DNA of 64,000 bases, taken from NCBI GenBank assembly GCA_030686995.1, contig CM060691.1, positions 88,347,055 to 88,411,054 of the forward strand, given 5' to 3'. Below the pieces are notes generated by a model that was not told the DNA's origin, made no database searches, and was given only the letters and a program-made list of their open reading frames with translations. Below, piece after piece: positions 22,518 through 33,363 of this stretch; position 1 is the first letter of the stretch; each line of letters opens with the position of its first letter. The stretch comes from Artemisia argyi. Lineage: Eukaryota > Streptophyta > Magnoliopsida > Asterales > Asteraceae. The position numbers and the translations under genes were made by a program.

Positions 22518-23589
22518 GTGTTGAAGGTTTATGGAAAGGAGTGTTTGGATTTGATGTTAGTCCATACAAAAATGGAGGTTTCTAATGATTTGGAAAACTA
22601 ATTGTGGGTTGTCAATTCATGGAAGTCAATCCAATGAAAATGGTGAAGTGAGAAGACAAGTTTTGCACTAAATGCTTAGTGGTTTTGGTGGATTTGTGGT
22701 AGTATAGATCTCAGGGATTTCAAGGATCCCTTAAAAGGGTTCCTTCCTTTATGTGTGAGGGGTCCTTGAGGTTGTTGTGGCAAAATTTGAATTTTGGTCG
22801 GAATTGGTTTTGGTTAAGTTTATGGAAGAAGGATTACCCTATTATGCTAAACACATTGCAAGAAATGGGTTTCTACCTAAAAGGATTGGATTTTGGTGTT
22901 TGGATGTTGAATTGGTGAAAATGAAAACAAAAATTCTGCAGGCTGTTGGTGGTACCCTCAGAATACACTGGCGGAACCCATTTGAGGGTGCCGCCTGGTC
23001 CGTTGGGCCATTTCTGGAATTCCCAGAAATTGCACTAGCGGAACCCAATTTTGGGTACCGCCAGAGCTTCAGAAAAGGGCAGTCCGCATTTTGACCCGTG
23101 AGACGATTTTCAAAATTTTCGAAAACTCCTAAAATCCAAAAGGTAAGGCATTTCTGGTTGGGCAATGCAAAAAATAAACACGTAAACACACATTTCATAG
23201 GACTTTGACCTTGAGGTCGAGAATTTCACTATACTTAGTGAAAATATCATAAATTTGAAAATTTTACAACTTGCCAAGAGTTGTCTACCTGCATCAAAGT
23301 TAGAAACTACATGTTCCAAATTGTATCAAACATTGTACTAACACACAAATACATCACACATATTGTTTAAACGATCAATTTTGTTCAAATACCACCTAAT
23401 GCTAAACACTCCTACACACCCGCACTCATTGACGGTCAATCTTGTTCTTGAGCTTTCCAAGGAATCTTTCAAGATTCTTGAACATCCCCTTTGTTTGCTT
23501 GAACTCCGCCGACTCATTTGGAATATCCGGAAGTTGGGATAGGTATTCGAGAGGTGGGAGCCTAGAGTTTGGCAAATTGTCATCTTCAC
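22518..23589 (-). other. S2 spacer between accessory genes A and B, with cassettes
   Basis: No gene was recognised. It holds two palindromic cores, 22970-22995 and 23037-23062 (GGCGGAACCC / GGGTGCCGCC and AGCGGAACCC / GGGTACCGCC), and a weaker relative at about 22714-22770 (GGATCCCTTAAAAGGGTTCC). Short frames on both strands in this spacer look accidental. Confidence 0.6.
22936..23066 (-). repeat. S2-type palindromic cassettes upstream of ORF-B
   Basis: Two 26-bp palindromic cores separated by 41 bp, introduced by TTCTGCAGGCTGTTGG, which resembles the outer ends of the LTR cassette. They lie about 450-550 bp upstream of the ORF-B TATA box. Confidence 0.75.
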
Positions 23590-24534
23590 TCATTGAGGAA
23601 GATGATGATGAGGTAGGAAGATGAGGACGTTTCCTTGGGCTTTGTAGACTCTCTTATCACTAAGTGGAACAAAGGTGTATGGAATGAGAGTGTAGTCAAG
23701 ACGAAGACCATTTGGAGTTGGTGGAATGGGTGAGATGAACCTAAAGAGACGGGTCAAGAGCATTCCATATGGCATAGCCGTTGTGCCATGCACGGGAATG
23801 TCGGCCATTCTCTTGGCCATGTAGTAGGCGAGGTTGAAGGGTTGCCTAACGGACAAGGAGTAGAGCATGTAGCAAAGGCAAAGATTGATATGGTCACGGT
23901 TTCCTATTGTGCTAATGACATTGGCTCTAAGGACTTCCTCCTATTTCTTGAATTGGGGTTTGAGTTCGTTCATTTCCATTCCATATGGGTCCTTATCGAC
24001 CTCATTCCCCGAACGGGTTCTCCTAGTGGTGGTGGTCCTAACAAAGAGGTGGTCACGGAGTATGTCTTTTGAGACAAGGGGTGTGTCATATGGGTGGATA
24101 CGGTCTTGGAGGTTGTCAAGAGTTGAGAGGGAGTGAAAGTCGGAATAGAGGCAAGTACCACGGTTTGGGACACCTAGGATTTGAGCAAACTCCTTAAGAG
24201 TAAAGGAGTATTGATGACCGCTAACCCTAAAGTTGATAGACATATGACCATAATCATCCACGGAGAGGACGGAGGATGCATGGAACTCTAGAATGAACCT
24301 AGGACAAATAGGCTCGTCGATATTCAAAAGACACTTAAAGTTGATTGTGGCAAATTCGGCGTAAAGGTTTGTGCCTTCTAGGAAAGACGAGTCAATGGTT
24401 CTACCCTCATGGATATAGTGTTTTTCTAGGGCTTTGAAAACATTTACTTGGTTTGGGGTAAGGCCTTTGGTTTTGTGGTGTTTTGGTAGGTATTTAATAG
24501 TGTCCTTGTGGTCGTAGTGGGTTAGAGGAGGCAT
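23590..24534 (-). pseudogene. S2 accessory ORF-A, plant-transposon/env-like protein, one stop
   Basis: A 314-codon reading frame interrupted once by TAG at 23941-23943 (after codon 197). The likely start is the ATG at 24534 (MPPLTHYDHKD), just inside a splice acceptor; the frame is open slightly further upstream, but that is probably intron. The composition is that of a folded protein, with YSFTLKEFAQILGVPNRGT in the middle and a late block around INLCLCYMLYSL and FNLAYYMAKRM. From memory this matches the family annotated as putative plant transposon protein (Pfam Transposase_32 type), often found downstream of pol in sireviruses; the biochemical role is unknown. It lies between pol and ORF-B and appears to have its own promoter and leader intron. 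Confidence 0.6.
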
Positions 24535-24542
24535 GATGATTC

Positions 24543-25093
24543 CTAGAACAAAAATTTTCACATTTTAGTTTAAGTAAACCATTATTATAATGTGGATGTT
24601 CTAGTGTGTGCCTATATGAAAACAATGTGGAGGTGCGGTTATCTTGACTCATTTTGATGTTTCAAGATCGTTTTATGCAAGTTTTGTTATAAAACAAAAG
24701 ATAACCCAAACGCTCCTAGTTCAATGTAGCTTTGTTTGAATGTACCCGAAAATACATATTGGTTATGTATTCCCTTTAGCATTCAAGAGACATTATGCAA
24801 GTGATGTTTTAAACATAACGTTTTGATTTTGTATTCTCAATGTGAGACGAAAAAATATTTGTCCTACTTATGAGAAATTTTTTGAAGGATTTAACATGAG
24901 GTGTTTTAGTAAACATGTTTATACTGATTAAAGATGCAATTCCTAAGTATGGGAGACATGATAAGTTTTGTTAAACACCTAATCTTATGCATGAGTTTTT
25001 CAAGTTAATGCATAACCCCAAGTTTTTGTTTTTGTGCAAGAAATAGAATTCCTAGACTCAGATCAGGATTGTAATTATGTTTAGAATACTTAC
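24543..25093 (-). other. Putative leader intron of S2 ORF-A
   Basis: On the minus strand a strong donor (ATT then GTAAGTAT, intron starting at 25093) and a strong acceptor (TTTTTGTTCTAG, ending at 24543) bracket 551 bp of AT-rich sequence. The ORF-A ATG follows 8 nt after the acceptor. Inferred from consensus only. Confidence 0.45.
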
Positions 25094-25211
25094 AATGATG
25101 ATTGAATTGCAATGTAAATGGATGGAAGACCAAGAATTCGTAGGTATGGATGGATGGTAAAGTGAATAGTAATAGTTTAGAAGTGGTGGTATGAGATAAT
25201 GGGTGTTTGGT

Positions 25212-25313
25212 TTAATATAAACAAAGATTTTGGTTCTGCAGGTCGGCGGATACGGCGGACCCCTTGAATGGGTTCCGCCCGTTATGTCTGAGGGTTCCGC
25301 CGACCCTGCTGAG
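25212..25313 (-). promoter_or_regulatory. Putative ORF-A promoter: palindromic cassette plus TATA-like box
   Basis: The cassette (25235-25313) begins TTCTGCAGGTCGGCGG and has its core at 25254-25279 (GGCGGACCCC / GGGTTCCGCC). The TATA-like box TTTATATTAA is at 25212-25221 on the minus strand, 32 bp downstream of the core. The LTR promoters show a 29-bp spacing. Transcription from here would give a leader exon of roughly 90 nt before the donor at 25093. Confidence 0.5.
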
Positions 25314-25367
25314 AAAAATAGTTATGGATTTGTTTTGATTTTTGTGATTTTTGTCTAATGTCCAGAA

Positions 25368-25536
25368 CTATAATGTAGGTTCCATGAGTCCTAAGCCTGG
25401 CCAAAGAAGGTTAAAAGGTTCACGTTTAAGGGGTTTTCTGAGAATGTCGGCTATGTTGTCTTCGGAAGAAACTTTCTCGATTGAGATATTTCCTTTTTGA
25501 ACGTTGTCACGAAGGAAATGATGACGGATTTCAATA
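25368..25536 (-). pseudogene. S2 pol, C-terminal fragment (end of RNase H)
   Basis: This is the last part of the Copia polyprotein after the MULE insertion site: IRHHFLRDNVQKGNISIE, then an ADILRKPLKREPF block as at Copia pol ends, and a stop at 25368-25370. It joins the fragment at 30441-31441 across the 9-bp target duplication of the MULE. Confidence 0.85.
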
Positions 25537-25661
25537 GGGTAAATACACAAAAAAGTCACTAAACTTTGTAAAAAAGTTCGCCTAAGTTACTCAAGTTTCA
25601 AATTGTTCAATTAAGTTACTGTTCTTTGCGTGACCGTTTATATACGTTACCGATCTTTTAA
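25537..25661 (+). repeat. MULE left terminal inverted repeat
   Basis: About 125 bp matching the reverse complement of 30316-30440 with three mismatches by eye. The inner part (TATATACGTTACCGATC) could also act as a promoter or transposase-binding site. Confidence 0.95.
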
Positions 25662-25879
25662 TAACTCATGATAACCGGTATTCAGCTAACGTGGCATCAA
25701 AATATCTAATTTTTTTTATTTCTTTATTACACACACACAAATAAAAAACCATAAACTCACACACACACAAATAAAAAACACGATCCCAGGCACAAAGTTA
25801 ACCCTAATCTTCTCTCTAAAACATACATCATGAAATCTTGAAATTGAGTTCGATTTATGGTTGTCATCTTATCAAAAAG

Positions 25880-26009
25880 GTAATTTTCATTGTTTGATTG
25901 TTGATTACAATAGTTTATTAACAGTAAATTAGGTTTTAAAAATTAGGGTTTTGTTAAAAATTTAGGGTTTTTTGAAATTAACAATTTTTATTGCTTGATT
26001 TTGTTTCAG
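25880..26009 (+). other. Putative 5'-UTR intron of the MULE transposase gene
   Basis: A donor AAAAG then GTAATTTT and an acceptor TTTGTTTCAG directly before ATGGCATCTTCC. This makes 26010 the likely start codon and explains why the open frame continues slightly upstream. Confidence 0.6.
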
Positions 26010-29000
26010 ATGGCATCTTCCTCATCGTCCTCAACTTTTCTTATTAAATTTCATTGTAATGGCTTGTTTGTAAGAGACCCTTTTTCTTATGACTTTGAAA
26101 TTCTGTCTGAAATTCATAATATTGATCTTGCTGAGTTGGGATTTGTTGGTTTAGTGAAACTATTAGTAAGTGAATGTGCAACTGATATCAAACAGATATT
26201 TTATGCAAAGCCTGGCTTAGATTTAGAGTTAGGATTGAAAGTTCTGAAAAATGATGATGACTTAGCTAAATGTGTTGAGTGTGGTGCTAAAAATGATAAT
26301 GTGGTAGATATATATGTGTCTCATTGTGTGTTTGAATTACATGATGCAACTAGTCCTGAGAGTCTAGACAAAACTGCTAAAAAGGTAAGTGACAGTGACA
26401 GTGATAGTGAATTAGAGGATGATTATAATGTTTATGACTATGCTAGTTCTGAGGAGAGTGACACGGCATCCATTGATCATTTGTCTGATGGTGAAGAAGA
26501 AGTGGTAGAAGCTAGGACTAAGAAAGCAGAGCCTAAACCTAAAAAAATAGCTAAAAGAATGTTTGATGTGAACTTTCTAACTAGCATATATAGTGGCTTA
26601 GTTGATGAGTATGTTGATAAAGAAGTTGATGTTAATGATCAAAATCCAGAAGATGTAGATAAGGTAGGTGATCACTGGCCAGTGCATGATCCAAACATCA
26701 AATGGAAATTAATGGTACCACATTTAGGTGAAAGGTTTGAGTCTCCTGATCAGCTTAAAAGAGCATTGACATTTTATGCTTTGGCCAATGGTTTGAAGTT
26801 ATATTATGCAGTGAATAACCCTAAGAGACTTTTGGCCAAATGTTGTAGAGATGATAAAGAAAAGAAATGTCCTTTTAGATTGTGGGCATCTTGGATGCAA
26901 AATGAGAAGTCTTTTCAGATTAAAAGTTTAAATGATAAGCATGCATGTTCTAGGACTTATGAGTTTGGTAGCTTGATTACAAGTAACTGGATTGCTAGGA
27001 ATTATGCAAAAAAGATTATGGTAAATCCAACAATCAAGGTTAAGGACATTATTGAAGGTATTCTAAAGAAATATAAATGCAAGGTTAGCATCAGTATGGC
27101 TAGAAGGGCTAAGATTAAAGCATTAAGTCAGTATGAGACCTGTTTAGAGGACCATTATGGAATGTTATGGTCTTATGCTAGTGAGATACTTGCTTCTAAC
27201 CCAGGGTCTATTTGTAAGATAAGTGTTAACTCAATGCCTGATGGAAAGAATTACTTTAGCAGTTTAAAGAATTACTTTAGGTCTAGATGGTTGTTTTCTA
27301 AAAACCATATGCAAAGGGGAATTGCTGTCAGCAGTAGGTAGAGATGGAAATAACCAAATCTACCCTATTGCATGGGCTGTTGTGAGCATTGAGAATAAAG
27401 AGAATTGGGGGTGGTTCATGCAGTGTTCGGTTGATGATTTGGATTTGGTAGCTGGTGATGGTCTTACCATCATTTCAGATCAACATAAGGTATTATTTTG
27501 AATATGATTGCTTATAATGTAAATAATCAATATAATGGGCTAACTGGTACTTTTTCAGGGTATTATTGAGGCTGCAAAGGAGGTACTTCCCTTGGCTGAG
27601 CATAGGCAATGTGCTAGACACATATATGCCAACTTCAGGAAGAAATTCAGTGGGGTGCAGTATAGAAATTTATTTTGGAAAGCAGCAAAGGCAACCTATC
27701 CTGCAAGGTTTGAGAAAGTCATGAAGGAAATCCAAGATGTGAGCAAGGAAGCACACAAACACCTAATGGATAGACATCCAGAGAGCTGGAGCAGGGCATT
27801 CTTTACAACAGACAAAGCTTGTGATCCTGTGGAAAATGGTATAAGTGAATGTTTCAATGCACTTATTGTAGATGCTAGAAGGAAACCTATTATAAACATG
27901 TTGGAAGACATCAGAGTTTCTCTAATGCTAAGGATGCAAAGGATGAGAGAGAAGTCTCTAAAATGGACTGATGAGCTTTGTCCTAATATCAGAAAGAAGT
28001 AGGAAGTGATTAAGGATAAGCATAGGTATATTCATAAACATTTCCCTTATTTATAATTACTAAAGTTACACTTTGTTACTAATTAGTTATACTTTGTTGT
28101 TCTCATTTGTCTTGTAGGGGTTGGGAAGTCATACCTACAGGTCAGAGCAAGTTTCAAATCAGAGATGGGTTTGCAGCTTTCAAGGTTGATGAAAGATTAA
28201 AGACCTGCACTTGTAGGGGTTGGCAACTAACTGGAATCCCTTGTCAACATGGTGTTGCTCTCATTTACTTCTTACACAAAGAACCAGAGGATTTTGTTTC
28301 AGATTGTTATAAGAAGGGTTTGTATGAATCTGCTTATAACACTTACATTCAGTCCATGAATGGCATGGATCAATGGCCCAAAACCACTTATCAGAAACCA
28401 CTGCCTCCCATCAAAAGGAGAATGCCTGGAAGGCCACCACACAAAAGAAAGATGGATCCTAGTGAAGGTGATGGTGCTAGATCCAGGTTGAGTAGAAAGG
28501 GTCAAGTGGTTCATTGCCAAATCTGTAATCAAGCAGGCCACAATAAAAGAGGCTGTCCAAAAAAACCAATTCAGGAAGAAACACAAACTAATGTATCTGT
28601 TGGGTCTAGGGGAAGGGGTGTTAGGACTAGGGGAGGGTCTGCTAGTGGTTGTGTGAGTTCAAGGGGGGAGTCTGCTAGTACCAGAGGTGGTGTTAAGATA
28701 AGAGGAGGGTCTGTCAGTGGTGGTGTGAGTTCAAGGGGGGGTCTGCTAGTGCCAGGGGTGGTGTTAGGACTAGGGGAGGGTCTTCAAGTGATGGTGTGAG
28801 TTCAAGGAGTGGGTCTGCTAGTGGCAGTGGTGGTGTTAGGACTAGGGGAGGGTCTTCTAGGTCACCAATTGGATTTGGGATTTCTTGGGATTCAGTAACT
28901 GGAGAAGCAATGTTAGGGGTAAGATCAATGTTTAACTTAAGTTAACTTGTTATTAACCAAAATGTTTGTGTTTTCATTAATTTCATATTTGTGTTTATTT

Positions 29001-29287
29001 TGCAGAATATGCAAGGTTTGCCAGTACCTGCATGGCCAAATGAAACACCAGACGAAATTCCAATTACTGCTTCACAACCTCCAATTGAAGACCAACATGA
29101 AGAGCCTACAATTGAAGACCAACATGCAGAACCTGTAATTGAAGCTGAAGCAGAACCAAATGAACCTCAACATGAAGTTGCACCAGTGATAAGGAGACAA
29201 TCAGAAAGGATCAAGCAGATTCTTTTCAACAAACCACCACCTCCTGGACCAGGTTTAACACCTGATGATGCTATGGTCTTAGAGTAA
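26010..29287 (+). pseudogene. mudrA-like: MULE transposase (mudrA-type), spliced, three lesions
   Basis: This would encode the nuclear DDE transposase that binds the terminal repeats and moves the element. Domains in order: a PB1-like N-terminus (about residues 6-110), an acidic linker, the MuDR domain (from LGERFESPDQLKRAL), the MULE catalytic domain, a SWIM zinc finger (CTCRGW...CQH near 28210-28255), a CCHC knuckle (CQICNQAGHNKRGC) and a Gly/Arg-rich repeat region. Catalytic residues: Asp in GLDGCF (27286-27288), Asp in ISDQHK (27478-27480) and probably Glu in VENGISECFN (27832-27834). Introns by consensus: 27490-27558, 28026-28117, 28919-29005. Lesions: a small deletion with frameshift near 27270, TAG at 28000-28002, and a one-base change in a G run near 28738. 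The protein is inactive as read. Confidence 0.88.
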
Positions 29288-29792
29288 CTTCAGTTGACTT
29301 CAAAATGGCATGCCAAATGTTAGGCAATTTTGTAAAACTGCCATTATGATCTTGTTTTGAATGGTATATATACCATTGCTACTTAACTCTTTAGTATGTA
29401 ATTAACAACCTTAAGATGCTTTCTATGTAATTAACTTTTGAAGTACAAAGTTTCAATTGTTTCTGGATAACCATTTATCCAAAAACTAAAGAAACTTAAG
29501 TACTTAACTCTGTTAACTTGCCCATCTTTTGGCTTCATTTGGGCAACTTTAATCTATGTATGGTGCTTTTGATATTGTTTCTGTGTTACAATTATATATG
29601 ATGTGCATTTGATATTGTTCTTTGATAACACGTGTTAAACAACAAAAAATAAACCGACTAGTACATTAACATAAACTTCATTACAAATGGTCACCAAAAT
29701 ACATCATCACAATCATTTCATACCCTACTTTCATACATACTAACCAAAATACATCAACACCACACCTAACAAACCTAAACAACAACATGGAC
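29288..29792. other. MULE spacer between the convergent genes
   Basis: About 500 bp of AT-rich sequence between the two 3' ends, presumably holding both polyadenylation regions. No frame was seen. Confidence 0.6.
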
Positions 29793-30101
29793 TTAAACAA
29801 ACCTAAACAGAAACATGCCCAACACCAACACCATCAAGATCTTGTTATATGTTGCAGTCCTTGAGTTTCGATTGTTCAACTGAACAATCTCATTTTGCAC
29901 ATTTGCCAAATTGAAATGAAGCTGATACATTTGATGTTGATACCATCGATTTGGTAACTCAACATCAACCCACCTAAAATAATTGCAATTCCTTGTAGGA
30001 TCCATGTAATTCGGGCAACCAAGAAACCTTCGATCTGGGTTATTCTGTGTCCAAGAGGTTCGACATTTAGCTAACTCACCACAGCCACAAACCATAGCCA
30101 T
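29793..30101 (-). CDS. GRF-type zinc-finger protein with C-terminal hydrophobic segment
   Basis: An intact 102-residue frame inside the MULE, convergent with the transposase gene. Residues about 5-48 form a GRF zinc finger: CGCGELAKCRTSWTQ, NPDRRFLGCPNY, CNYFRWVD, with the conserved Cys, Arg-Phe and Trp positions present. GRF fingers bind single-stranded nucleic acid in proteins such as topoisomerase 3 and APE2 (established for the family). Residues about 55-80 look like a coiled coil, and the last about 15 residues (KILMVLVLGMFLFRFV) are hydrophobic, possibly a membrane anchor. Small plant proteins of this layout are common; their role is unknown to me. The frame stays intact although the neighbouring transposase is broken. 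Two in-frame ATGs (30101 and 30095) are possible starts. Confidence 0.8.
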   Translation of the reverse strand: MAMVCGCGELAKCRTSWTQNNPDRRFLGCPNYMDPTRNCNYFRWVDVELPNRWYQHQMYQLHFNLANVQNEIVQLNNRNSRTATYNKILMVLVLGMFLFRFV

Positions 30102-30315
30102 TGATGCTAGTGAAAGAGTGTTTCAATTTGGGGAAGGAGGAAATAAGAAATAAGAACCCTAATTTAATTTTGGGGGACAAGGGGTTTTAATAAAATGATG
30201 TGAGTGGGTGTTCATATAATAAAATTGTGTTTGATTTTTCAAACTATCCGTTGGAAACGGGTCATGGACTGAGTAGCCGGTAACCAGTCCATGGAGTGAT
30301 GGGAATCACACTTTT
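30102..30315 (-). promoter_or_regulatory. MULE right subterminal region, upstream of the GRF gene
   Basis: The presumed promoter and leader of the GRF gene. It contains a perfect 9-bp inverted repeat (CATGGACTG at 30262-30270, CAGTCCATG at 30284-30292) around a GC-rich loop. Confidence 0.5.
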
Positions 30316-30440
30316 TTAAAAGATCGGTAACGTATATAAACGGTCATGCAAAGAACAGTAACTTAATTGAACAATTTGAAACTTGAGTAACTTAGGCGAA
30401 CTTTTTTGCAAAGTTTAGTGAGTTTTTTGTGTATTTACCC
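30316..30440 (-). repeat. MULE right terminal inverted repeat
   Basis: Reverse complement of 25537-25661 with about three mismatches; ends at the 9-bp target duplication. Confidence 0.95.
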
Positions 30441-31441
30441 ATTTCAATATGTTTGGTACGAGCATATTGAACCGGGTTTTTGCTAAGATCAATGGCACCT
30501 TTGTTGTCACAAAGAATTGTGATGTCGTTGAGTTGAATTCCGTAGTCAACAAGAGCTTGCTTCATCCAAAGAGCTTGTTGACATGCCTTTCCGGCCGAAA
30601 AGTACTCGGCTTCCATTGTTGAGATAGCAAGAGCCGTTTGCTTCTTAGAGAACCATGAGGTGAGACAATGTCCAACAAAAGTACAAATACCACTTGTACT
30701 TTTTCTATCGACATAGTCACCGGCATGATCCGAGTCGGCATACACTATGGTGTCTATTCTCGTTCCTTTGGGATACCACAAACCTAAATGTGTAGTGCCC
30801 TTAATATACCTAAAAATCCTTTTAACGGCTTCGAGATGGGTAGTTTTAGGATTTTCTTGAAAACGAGCACATAGACAAACACTAAACATAATGTCGGGTC
30901 TACTAGCCGTTAGGTAAAGTAGACTATCAATCATACCTCTATATTTAGTGCTATCTATGGATTTACTTTCCTCATCCTTGGTGAGTTTAGTTTCCATGGA
31001 CATGGGAGTTTTGATAGGTTTCGAATCTTCTAGTCCAAATTTCTTAAGCATGTCCTTAATATATTTAGATTGGTTAAAGAAGATACCATCTTCTAGTTGT
31101 TCGATTTGGAGTCCTAGGAAAAAGTTGAGTTCTTCCATCATACTCATTTCAAACTCGTCATGCATGATTTTTGATAAAGCCACACATAATTCTTGACAAG
31201 TTGATCCGAATATAATATCATCAACATAGATTTGGACTACGATAATATGTGAATCTTTCTTCTTAGTGAAGAGAGTATTATCAACTAGGCCCATGGTATA
31301 CTTATGGTCAACTAGGAATGTTTTAAGTTGATCATACCATGCTTTTGGAGCTTGCTTAAGTCCGTAAAGAGCCTTTTTAAGTTTGTAAACATGATTTGGT
31401 TTTTCAAAATTGATGAAGCCTGGTGGTTGAGCAACATGCAC
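30441..31441 (-). pseudogene. S2 pol: reverse transcriptase C-terminal part and RNase H
   Basis: The middle piece of the Copia polyprotein, copying RNA into DNA and degrading the template. It begins after an in-frame TAA (31442-31444) with VHVAQPPGFINF and continues with YGLKQAPKAWYDQL, the catalytic [10 protein letters not shown] (near 31205-31235), RPDIMFSVCLCARFQ, then RNase H with YADSDHAGDYVDRKSTSG and STMEAEYFSAGK. It is interrupted by the MULE just after ARTKHIE. This section shows no other stop. Confidence 0.9.
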
Positions 31442-33363
31442 TTATCCATTAATGACACTGTTTAGAAATGCACTTTTGACGTCCATTTGAAAGAGTTTAA
31501 AACTGTGTGCACATGCATATGCAAGTAAGATTCTAATTGACTCGAGCCTAGCAGCCGGAGCAAAAGTTTCATCGTAGTCAATGCCTTCTTGTTGGTTATA
31601 TCCTTGTGCAACTAGCCAGGCTTTATTTCTAGACACAATTCCATTTTCATCCATTTTATTACGAAATACCCATTTTGTTCCAATTATAGTTTGACTCGTT
31701 GGTTGAGGAACTAAAGTCCATACATCATTCCTAACAAATTGATCTAACTCTTCTTGCATTGCAATTACCCAAGACTCATCTTTAATGGCTTCATTAATAT
31801 TTTTAGGTTCAATGGTTGACACGAAACAAAAGTAGTTGCTTTCATTTTGAACTTTTGACCTTAGTGTTCTTTCGTTAATATTGCCAATGACACCATCTAA
31901 TGGATGACTTTTAGATTCTTTGACATTAACAAGTTCTTTGTTAAATAGTTTATTTTCTTTGTCATCACTTAAAATTTCTTGATTTTCTATTGTTTGGCTT
32001 TCACCTAAGTCATCATCTACCAAAGGTGATGTCTTAGAGGGAGGTGGACTCTCGTCAAATGTTACGTTCAACGATTCCTCGACTCTTAAGGTTTCTTTGT
32101 TCAAAACAATGTATGCTTTACTATTTTGTGAATATCCAAGAAATACACCTTCATAAGACTTTGAGTCAAATTTGGTGAGATAATCCTTGGTGTTAAGAAT
32201 GAAACATTTACTCCCAAACACTCTAAAGTATCCTAATGTAGGCTTTTTACCTTTATATAGTTCATAAGGAGTTTTATTCAAAAATGGTCTAATTAAGACT
32301 CGATTTAAAATGTACGTTGATGTGTCAACGGCATTACACCAAAACTTTTGTGGAATGTTTTGTTCATTAAACATTGTTCTACTCATCTCTTGTAATGTCC
32401 GGTTTTTACGTTCTACTACACCATTAGATTGAGGAGTACGTGGAGCCGAAAAGTTATGAGTTATACCATTATTATAACAAAAGTTTCCAAATTGAAATTC
32501 ATTATCAAATTCACGACCGTGATCTGTTCTAATAGACACAATATTAGACCCTACTTGATTTTGAATTTTCTTACTTAGAATCTCAAATTTATCAAAAGCT
32601 TCATTTTTACTTTTCAAAAATTTTGTCCAAGTATATCTTGAGTAATCATCAACTATGACCAAAGTGTAGAAGTTACCTCCATAACTTTGTATAGCGGATG
32701 GACCAAATAAATCCATATGCAAAAGTTCTAGACACCTAGATGTAGAAACCAAGTTTTTAGCATTATGGCTATTATGGACTTGTTTACCGACTTTGCAAGC
32801 ATTACAAAAGTGTTGGTCATATTTCAACTTAGGTAGGTTTCGAACTAAGTCTTTGGAGGAGAGGTTTTGGATTAGTCTCATGTTAGCGTGTCCTAAACGT
32901 CTATGCCATAAAGTTGAAGATTCATCTAATGAGGTAAGACAAAGTTTGTCTCTAGATGTTGGATCCATCTTCATGACATATACATTGTTCTTAAGGACAC
33001 CTTTGGCTATGGTTATACCATCTTTAAGTATTTTACTTCCGTTTTCACTAAAAAGAACATTATACTTATTATGAAAAAGTTGACTAATACTAAGGAGATT
33101 AAAGCCTAAGTTATCAACATGAGCTACATCATCAATAAAAAGGGAGTCATGAGAGATTGTACCTTTTCTGATGATTCTGCTCTTAGCATTACTACCAAAC
33201 GTAACATTACCTCCGTCACATTTGTGATAAGAAGTGAAGAGGCTTTAGTTACCCGTCATGTGCGTTGAACAACCGCTATCTTTAATCCATTCATCCGGTT
33301 CCAAACAAACTTTGAGGCACACCTATTTTATGAAAAACACTCAAACATTTGGTCCCTAATTTC
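31442..33363 (-). pseudogene. S2 pol: protease, integrase and reverse transcriptase N-terminal part
   Basis: Copia polyprotein section. The protease active-site motif WIKDSGCSTHMTG is present near 33250-33290, followed within two residues by TAA at 33245-33247. Integrase: the zinc-binding region LWHRRLGHANMR...CNACKVGKQ is intact; catalytic residues are Asp in LHMDLFGP, Asp in RTDHGREF and Glu in NGVVERKNRT. Reverse transcriptase begins with WVIAMQEELDQF and reaches FQMDVKSAFLN before TAA at 31442-31444. A frameshift lies at about 33270-33330, between this frame and the upstream linker. The integrase itself looks undamaged, so decay is recent or selective. Confidence 0.9.

Larger units (their letters stand above)
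25537..30440 (+). mobile_element. Mutator-like element (MULE), 4904 bp, two convergent genes
   Basis: A complete MULE flanked by a perfect 9-bp target duplication (ATTTCAATA at 25528-25536 and 30441-30449), with terminal inverted repeats of about 125 bp starting GGGTAAATACAC. It sits in the RNase H region of S2 pol. On the plus strand it carries a spliced, broken mudrA-type transposase gene (26010-29287); on the minus strand it carries an intact short GRF zinc-finger gene (29793-30101). The near-identical terminal repeats suggest a fairly recent insertion. Confidence 0.95.

Noticed and set aside
25995..26009. Upstream extension of the MULE transposase frame
   Set aside because: It starts at TTG and reads through a consensus intron acceptor; ATG at 26010 is the better start.
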